Part shown: piece by piece, positions 56,425 through 64,000 of the stretch
Numbering within the stretch: position 1 is the first letter of the stretch
Layout of the letters: each line of letters begins with the position of its first letter
Source of the DNA: Eretmocerus hayati
Taxonomy: Eukaryota > Arthropoda > Insecta > Hymenoptera > Aphelinidae
Assembly (NCBI GenBank): GCA_029851415.1
Contig: CM056742.1
Span: forward strand, 90,386,748 to 90,450,747
Length of the DNA stretch: 64,000 bases
Direction: 5' to 3'
Translations under genes and position numbers: made by a program
The notes under the pieces: model-generated
Databases searched by the model: none
What the model saw: only the letters and a program-made list of their open reading frames with translations
What the model was told of the DNA's origin: nothing

Positions 56425-56840
56425 TTTTGTTTCGTTTCGCTTAATGACATTTTGTTTATGTTTAGTTTCGTTTACCCTCGACATAATTATACAGAGTTTT
56501 ATTTGGTTTCGTTTATCGCAACATAATTATGAATGATTTCGGAAAATAGTTTTGTTGAATTCCGTTTATTCACGAAACTGAACAAAATTATTGAGTTTTG
56601 TTTATCCCGTGGATGAACAAAACTAAACGAAACATAAATTCTGAGAAACAATATTCAACGAAACTGAATTACAATAATTTTGTTTAGTACCGTTTATGAA
56701 AAGAAAGACGGATTCGGTTTTTGTTTAGTTTTGTTTTTGTTCAATATAATTGAGAATAATTCTGTTTCGTTTTGTTTTTGCTAAAATGAACGAAACAAGA
56801 TTACAAATCGCGCTTTGTTTCGTTTCGTTAAAAACCCTGC
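56425..56840. repeat. TTTTGTTTCGTTT-type imperfect repeats
   Basis: Degenerate repeats of TTTTGTTTAGTTTCG in both orientations (also AACGAAACTGAA). Low complexity and partly self-complementary. The TTG-started ORF near 56750 is not credible. Confidence 0.6.
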
Positions 56841-56963
56841 TCAACACATTCAAACGGAAAGTGAAAAATATGATCCAATTATCCGATTATATAAAAAAAA
56901 CATTATATCATCATACCAGTAATTCCATACATTTCGGGAACATTCATTTTGTGTGTGTGTGTA

Positions 56964-58349
56964 TTACTCAGCTGCTTGGTACCTGAAGATAAGATGTTCA
57001 CATCGTTTGCACGTGAATTCGTCTATTCTGAATTTTCTCATGCATGATCGTTCAGCCTTAACCTTACCGCAGCTGCGGCAATTCGCCCATCCTGCCGATG
57101 GTTCTTGATGGTGATGTTTACAAAGGCAACACCAGCCTTTGTTATTCTTCCCAGCTCTCTTCCTATCCCTACATCTCTGAGTTCTCTCTCTTCGTGCCTC
57201 TCATCTCTTCTCGATTCGTTCGTCATCGGACGTGTCGTCTGCTAATTGAGAAGATATAATTTCTGGCTCACTGATGTCACTGTAATCCGCGTACTCTCGC
57301 ACTTCAGTATTTGTAGTAGTCTCTCTCCGGGGTGGACCGGTTTTTACTGTATGCTGTTCCAGTTGCAAAGGGAGCAGGGGGTTAGAAGTATTCTGGCTTT
57401 CTACTTCTATGTTTGTTGCGATTTGGGCCATAGGAACTCTCCCACATTGGTTCTGTGTAACATCGGTTGTGGTTTCTCGCTCGGAAGGCACGAATAACAG
57501 TGGATCTATTGGGTTAGGTTGTTGGAGATCGGAGGCTGGTATGTTGTGTTTTCTGGAAACTGAGTCATCCTTAATAGTGACGAATTCATAACAGGCTCCG
57601 ACGTCTGAAAGAGCTCTCTGGACGGTATATTGGGTTCCGGATAGAGGAATATTGCTCAAAATTCATGAATCTGATGGTGGTTTTTGCAAATTGTTGTTTG
57701 AGGAACACGAGGCAGAACTCGTTTGCATTGATGGAGCATCATGCGTTGGAAATATGAGACATGATGGGGCAATCTCTTTTCCCGCGGTCGCGAAGAGCTC
57801 CTGATCATTGGTTTCTATTCCAATCGCCCTATCATGAGGCATGGTAGCTTCAACCGATGTTATGACCGATTCACTGTATAACGAAGTTGACGTAGCACCC
57901 CTGTAAGTGCTGTTTTCCCCGGCTACTTCTTCGTATGCCTTCATACTTTGTGTATAGGGTTGATGAGTTGCACATTCCACAACCGGTATAACGGAGACAC
58001 CTACATCTCGCACTCCGCACATGGTTTCTGTTGCTACACTGGACTCCTGGGTATTTCTAATGCAGTCTGTTTGTGTTTCAGAATTCGTATTTGTCACTGT
58101 ACGAGGGAGAGAATCTGTTTGTACACTCACGGACTTCTTAGGTAGAGGTAGACTTAAATCACTTGGTCCGAAATTATAAACACCGAGGAAATTTTCGTAT
58201 AATCGAACGCTTTTTCTAAAATCGTCTTTTTTCCGTAAAAGATCCTGTTTTGCAGTATCATATAAACTGTGTGCCTTTCGCAAATCCTCGAGGTCTTGGG
58301 TCACTGAAGATCGCAAGTGAGCATCAACTGATTTTACGCGGTCTGACAT
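56964..58349 (-). pseudogene. Unrecognised ORF with two in-frame TGAs and a Cys-rich C-terminus
   Basis: From ATG at 58349 to TAA at 56964 there are 462 codons in one frame, broken only by TGA at 57663-57665 and TGA at 57201-57203. Residues 1-60: charged helix (DLEDLRKAHSLYDTAKQDLLRKKDDFRK). Then repeated QTD/QTS motifs (SVQTDS, ETQTDC, SMQTSS), which resemble TQT-type LC8 dynein-light-chain sites. The middle is Ser/Thr-rich. The last 80 residues are basic, then Cys/His-rich (WCCLCKHHHQ, WANCRSCGK, FTCKRCEH), like a zinc-binding module with C-x2-C pairs. It could be an old retroelement ORF, a host pseudogene, or a gene using readthrough. A stop lies upstream of the ATG. I do not recognise the family. 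Confidence 0.5.
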
Positions 58350-58379
58350 TTTTGTATAAGGTGATACGAAGCTTGTCAC

Positions 58380-60058
58380 GGCGGGACTGAATGGGTGTCA
58401 TCATTAATGTTTTAAAAGTGAGATGCTTTGGCTTATGGCAAAATTCATCATGTCAGCAGTTTGTCAGTCCAAGTTGGGAGTAGTCGAATTTCGCGGTGCT
58501 GTAATCCAAGCGGAGTTTGTAGAGAAGTCCAGGAAAAGATCACGGTGGTGCCATCTCTTGGTTGCTTGTCGAACTACAGATGTATGAATGTGGCCCTAAG
58601 AGTTCAAACGTGATATCCCAGTGTGCGTTCATTCAGTGTTGAGTATTGTATGTGAGGTCATGCTATATAACATTTGGCTTGTGTGTGTAAACAATTATTG
58701 TATAAATATAGATCAGATATCGAAAATGCCTAATGAACAAAGTGAATTATTTCGCTGTGTTCCTTATTGATCCGGTAAAAGAATTCGGAATCTTACAATG
58801 TGGTATATTTTCTTGGAATTTGATGTTCGCGGGAGGAGAACATTTTTTGTGATTTGTTATAAACAAAGAGTATGTGAGTTTCAATGATTTGTTTTGGGCG
58901 AATTGTGCTGAATATATCTTTCTCCTCAGTAGATATTACAAATCTTTATGGTCGTGAGGAAAGATACAAGAAAACTCGTTCAAGTGATCTCGACAGATAA
59001 TTATCATCATTTTGAGGGTTATGAGTGCAGAGTTTGTCTTGCGTACTAACTTATATCTAGACTTCCCTTCTGGCCTCAGCTATCAACAATAAACATTTCT
59101 CTGATTTTAAACTTATTCCCTTGAGTAGTTCTGATGAATGGTTATGATTATTTTCATAGTCATCGGCTAATTTGAATTGCCTCTTCTTAAAAATCATTCC
59201 TGAATATAAATCCTTCATAGAATTGAGAATATATTGTTGGAATAAGGTGACGTTAGGTTTATGTATGTAAATTTGTAGAGGTTCCGAGGTGCAAGTGAAT
59301 TCTGCCGACGCTACGTCAGGAACTTGACTCTCCCAAGTTCCTTAATAGTCAGTTTGAGTTGTTGGAATGTATATCAAGGTGGGATTCAGTGTGAGTGGTT
59401 GGCTTATTTCGTGGTTGTCTGTATTGTCCAGTCGGTCCTTGTGGAACGGGAAATTTAGATCAGAGAGGGAGGATATGGGGCGTTGATGCTACGTTGTAAC
59501 GCGGCACCGATATCAATGGGTAAATGTGAGTTACTGCAGAATACTTAACGTGAGAAATTTTGAAACGTACGCTATGGAATAATTGCAATTTTGGAGGTAA
59601 AACCTTCTTCACCGGCGCCTGGCGCTCTCGGCCCGAGGAAAAATTTTGATCGATGCGAACTGCGGAATCCGTGTGATTCCTACGGCGCGTAACTCATCTG
59701 CCGCGTAAACGCCGTCTTTACCGTGTGATCGCCGTGGATTGCTCGTCAGTGCGGTTCCCGGCATCTAGCTGGGCATAACAGCGTGAGCTGTGGTAGTGTC
59801 AAGGCCTGATGTACTACATCAGATGTAGCGTTGTGATTGTGCTGCGTGAGCTATAGTTTATTGTCAATGCATGAAATGGAGTGATCATCAGTGTTAGTGA
59901 TCAGCCTTACTCTTGATACATTAACAACTATATGACTATATGTGAGAGAATATGTGTTCATGAGTGAATTGAAAACAAATTGAGATTCCCAAAAGTGTCC
60001 GATCACTCATGAGTGTGCACATCAGTTAACATCAATTCTGAAATGAATTGCCTAGTTC
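58380..60058. other. Stretch without recognised gene
   Basis: Mostly AT-rich, with a GC-richer patch at 59610-59790 (CGGCGC words). No domain-bearing ORF. Confidence 0.4.
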
Positions 60059-61015
60059 ATGAGTTGAATGTTGGAATCCCTGATGGTCTTATCAAGAGTG
60101 TCACTCTAAATATTGCAAATAGTCTACATGAGTGCGTAGCCAAAAGTTGCAAACTAGTAACCGTAACCTCACATCCGAAAGAAGAAAACTGAGACCCGGA
60201 TACTTAATTGCCTTAACCAGTATTTTGGTTTGGATGAGGGGTTACGGTAATTAGTTTGCCACTTTTGACTGCGTACTTGTGTATGAGTTGAATGTTGGAA
60301 TTCCTAATATTGGTCTTTTCAAAAGTGTCATCATGATGAATGTAATCTGACTGTTGGAAATAGTCTCCTAGAGTACGCAGCGAAAAGTTGCAAACTAGTA
60401 AACTTATCTCACCTCCAAAAGAAGGAAACTGAGATCCGGCATCTCAATTGTCTCAAATCAGTTTAAACAAGTTTTTGGGGTTGGATGAGAGGTTACAGTA
60501 ATTGGTTTGCCACTGTTGTCTGCATACTTATGTGTGATAAGTTGAATGTTGGAATTCAGCACAGTCTTATTGAAAGTGTCTTCAAAATGAATGTATTCTA
60601 AATGTTGAAAATAGTCTACATGAGTGCGCAGCCACAAGTTGCAAATCAGTAACCGTTGCCTCTCATCCAAAAGGAGAAAACTGATACCCGGCTACTTATT
60701 TACCTCAACCAGTTTTTTGGTTTGGATGAGGGGTTACGGTTATTAGTTTGCCACTTTTGACTGCGTACTTGTGTATGAGTTGAATATTGGAATTCCTAAT
60801 ATTGGTCTTTTCAAAAGTGTCATTAAGATGAATGTCATCTGAATGTTCAGAATAGTCTACATAAGTGCATAGCTAAGAAATGCATACTAGTAACCGTTAC
60901 CTTAGATCCAAAAGAAGAAAACTGAGACTCGACTTCTCAATTTACTTGAACCAGTTTCTTGATTTGGATGAAGAATTTCGGTGATTAGTTTGCCAATTTT
61001 GACTGCGTACTTATG
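60059..61015 (+). repeat. Four-unit satellite, each unit self-complementary
   Basis: Units begin ATGAGTTGAATGTTGG near 60059, 60283, 60537 and 60775 (224-254 bp). In each, a 50-bp arm (GCGTAGCCAAAAGTTGCAAAC then TAACC and TCATCC) is inverted about 80 bp later (GGATGAGGGGTTACGG then GTTTGCCACTTTTGACTGCG). Units are diverged from each other. Confidence 0.82.
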
Positions 61016-61707
61016 TAAACCTTATTAGACAATTAAAATACATTCATCAAGATGAGAAACTCGCCAATAGTCTAAATATAATTTGCCAACATAGCAAGAT
61101 CAATCACTCAACCAGACTATCAGCCAACGGAGGCATCTCCTCCACTTGAGAATGTGGAATATTCTATCACATAGTTACTGGACACATTTTATCTGAAAAT
61201 GTGAGAGATCTCAACCCGCGGTCAAGTGGTTTCACCTTCTTACGTACGTGGTCGCCACGCACATCATTTTTTTTTAGTTTGACATTCGGGGAGAAGAAGA
61301 AATGTTTTGTTCGAAAAACATTGGAAGTGAAGAATTTCCACTTTGATGTCTCAACATGAGGATGTAAGGGAGAGAAGATTTCGGTCGGTGTCATAAAAGG
61401 GGAAAGACAATTCCCATTGATTTTGAAGTGTCAAGAGATCAAGTTGTGTCAATAAATCATACTAGGGGATGATATGAGGATTTGCTCTTCAACTCCTCAC
61501 CTCTTCTCCGTCTTTGGTATTTTACAAAATGTTTTGAGTGGAAATATACATCAAATTGAATACAAGGTGAGGGGGAGGCTTATAAGATATTTTTTCTGAA
61601 TTGTTTTATATTGAAGGGCCAACGATTTTCGTACGTAATTGAGAGTTTCATGCTAGGTTTGAGATGAATCGTATGTGAGTGTACAAGAGGTCAACAGAGG
61701 GTCACAC
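61016..61707. other. Stretch without recognised gene
   Basis: No repeat or ORF of note; a minus-strand ORF at 61167-61394 has no domain signal. Confidence 0.4.
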
Positions 61708-62590
61708 AATTAACAGGATGTTATATGAGTTACCGGGATCATATAGTGTAACATAGGTAACAGGGAGTTACAGGAATAACAAGTGTTACAAGAGTAACAA
61801 GTAATACAGGGGTAACAGGAAGTTAAAAAAGTAACATAGTGTTACATGCGTTACAAAATTCGAACGTGTGGTTTCATCAAATTTTGAGACTGACATGGAT
61901 TTTATGTAGTCTTGGTCACGGAGAGCGTAATGAGGGGTTACACGGTGTTACAGAAGTAACAAACTATTCCAGCAGTAACAGAGTGGTACATCAACTACAA
62001 AACTCAAATTGTGTTTCGAAGGTATCAGAAGGTATCCCCGAAACATGCAAAAATTTTGGGAGTTATGAATATTAACGGGCCATGGAAGGCTCAATTGTCT
62101 TGTTGTTGGGATGAATTTCTTGAATATGCAACAGCGTGATCGTAAACAATTCTGAGATTGGTCTTGACGTCTCCGGGGCTTGCACGTGAAAAGGTTGAGA
62201 ATCTGGAATGCTAATGATGCAGGAATTGAATCCGAGTTCTGAACATGATTCTCTTTATTACTCGAGATTTTGAATGGTTCAACAATAACATGTCAGGAAT
62301 TTTCCATCAATGGGACAATCATGTACGAAATCCAAACTTCATTGAGATCTGCAACGAATCGTGGGTGATGTTACAAGAGTAACAGACTTTTACAGGGCAA
62401 CTGAGGGCAACAAGGTGATACGTGTGTAACAAGATGTTACATGTGTAACGAGGTGTTATATGTGCAACGAAGTATTACATGCGTAACAAGGTGTTACATG
62501 TGTAACGAGGCGTTACGTGTGTAACAGGATGTTACGTGTGTAACAGGATAATACATGTGTTACCTCCCGTAATGGGGTGTTACACTTGTG
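61708..62590. repeat. GTTAC/GTAAC minisatellite
   Basis: Two dense clusters (61708-61857 and 62370-62590) and a sparse middle one (61935-61995). The second cluster has a period of about 19-20 bp with the core GTTACATGTGTAAC, a near-palindrome. The interruptions are unique sequence. Confidence 0.75.
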
Positions 62591-62704
62591 CGGTAGGTGG
62601 GCGTCAGAGTGATGTGCTCGTCGAATTTTATCCAATACTCGTCGTGGGGGATTTCGACATCAAATAATACTTCATCTCTGGGAATGTGAAATTCATGTCG
62701 TCGT

Positions 62705-64000
62705 TTATTTGATTATTGGCTTGAAGATTTGAGTCCTTTTCGTGGATACGAAAAAGATCCATGTTGGATTGATCAATCTCCATCGACAGTATGGAATGCA
62801 GAAACACATTTTGAAAGTTGCAAAACTGAATGAGACATTATTGGGGATTAATTTTTTGATCTTTCGATGGGCACTATGAAATCGTAGAAGTCTGCTTTTG
62901 CATAATTCCGATGATGGCTTGGATTCCCTGGAATTTGAACACAGAATAGGGGAGGGTTGTGGCATAACTTCTCTGCCAGGAATTCGAGATGTTAGTTGTG
63001 CACGAATGGTGCTAATGTTCTGGAGAGATTCGTTACCATGAATTAAACTTCTAAATGGTTCAGAGTAACCTGTTTTGAGTGACACGTACTTTGAAAGGAT
63101 GTTATCGAATAAGCAATTTGGAAGGATATAAGGTCGGAATCTCCTTTGCATCTTTGGTTTGGAGAAATGTTTGAGATATCCATCAAATGATCGTTTCCGA
63201 TCAATGAGTCTTGAGGTAACTGTATTGGAACATTTCGCACCTGTGTGAGAGAGGGGTGTCTCAAAGTCTCTTGGTGTGGTTGAGACATGGAGGGGTATGT
63301 CATTTTCAACATTGCTTAGAATTCCAACGGTAATGGGCGTCTTACCGTCAGAATCGGTCGGTGGATGTATCTGCTCGGGACTCTGTTCGAGTGAACTGTT
63401 ATCACACATAAACGTGGTATCTGTTGGTTCCCGTCCGTTATCATCGCGATACGCTATGTTGTCAAAATATATTGGGTTCACAAGCTCAGGCTGTCCAGTG
63501 GTGCAAATTTCGATCGCGGTGTTAACAGGAATTGGAGTTCATCGGAAATCTGGTTGAATATCACTAACTTGAGGCTCTTTGTGTTCGGAATCGTCAGTTC
63601 TTGTTATTGGCTCGTCGCGAGGGTGGGAGAAATTTTCATATGTTTCCAAAAACTGTAATAGCTCAGTTTCGTTTCCCACGAATTAAGTTGGATTTGAAAC
63701 CAATGTATGCATTCGGTATAAGGTGGATGGTTTTCTGACTATTGAATGGGAATTCAGCACGAGGACGATTCTGAGTTGTGAATCAATTGGAAGTTTGCTA
63801 AAGTAAAATCTTCTGGCAATTTCATCGAGATTCCTATAAAGTTGACAGTACACTGGGTCAGACGATAGATGATTACTAGTGAGGATATAATGAGCATCTT
63901 CAAGAATTTCAAATAATCCTTCATGGTTTTCATCAGGGTCATTGCTGAGCTTTGAACGACAGTCTAGGAATTTTAGACAATATTCCTCAAAAAAAGGGAA
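62705..64000 (-). pseudogene. Unrecognised ORF with in-frame stops, cut by window edge
   Basis: From the right edge to 62705 one frame stays open except for TAA at 63683-63685 and TGA at 63539-63541. The edge part reads like a folded domain (EGLFEILEDAHYILTSNHL, YRNLDEIARRFYFSKLP, LRIVLVLNSHSI). The middle is acidic and Ser/Pro/Thr-rich. The 258-codon part after the TGA includes a basic stretch RSFDGYLKHFSKPKMQRRFR and ends with Lys/Arg-rich sequence. No family recognised. It could be an exon of a host gene with readthrough artefacts, or an old element gene. The true 5' end is outside the window. Confidence 0.4.

Noticed and set aside
56964..58349. Selenoprotein interpretation of the in-frame TGAs
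   Set aside because: No conserved redox context around either TGA was seen, and similar TGAs occur in dead transposons of the window; decay is simpler.
60059..61015. CRISPR-like or tRNA-array reading of the 240-bp repeats
   Set aside because: Units are too long, spacers are homologous, and no tRNA boxes are present.

Overview
The window looks like a repeat-dense, AT-rich arthropod (most likely insect) genome segment. Support: a short-intron gene with a MADF-type DNA-binding domain, CR1/L2-type LINEs, four Ty3/Gypsy elements or fragments, a Penelope-like element, a tRNA-headed SINE and many foldback/TIR elements. No rRNA, intact tRNA, CRISPR array or bacterial-style operon was seen. I cannot name the species.

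Layout: 1-1101 is the 3' end of a LINE whose tail abuts a tRNA-Arg(TCT) 3' half. 2733-12321 is one two-exon MADF-like host gene. Its coding exon 2 is split by a very young 7.5 kb Gypsy element (3340-10833; two 1253-bp LTRs with one visible difference; TSD cagc) and by a 970-bp foldback element (11259-12228; TSD TA). The exon pieces stay in frame across both insertions. 14343-19680 is a decayed Gypsy element with downstream accessory ORFs. 20412-22940 is a second LINE on the minus strand. 24149-24930 is a broken gag. 25.5-32.5 kb holds hairpin elements, a SINE inserted in one copy of a local duplication (29909-30541), and a 320-bp near-perfect palindrome (32193-32512).

34150-35890 is a degraded Penelope-like element carrying a foldback (TSD TTA) that itself carries a smaller MITE (TSD TA). 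At 35920-51520 an inverted repeat encloses a Mag-like Gypsy element (36420-51026; 234-bp LTRs; TSD ctttg). Its gag was in turn hit by a 9.6 kb minus-strand Gypsy element (36962-46554; 1651-bp LTRs; TSD gaca).

From 51 to 64 kb there are large palindromes, TIR elements, an unrecognised cysteine-rich minus-strand ORF with two in-frame TGA codons (56964-58349), a roughly 240-bp satellite whose every unit folds back (60059-61015), a GTTAC/GTAAC minisatellite (61708-62590), and another unrecognised minus-strand ORF with in-frame stops running off the right edge (62705-64000).

The genes do not form a pathway. The window records successive transposition into host DNA and into older transposons, with most copies decayed by frameshifts and nonsense codons. 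All divergence counts were made by eye.
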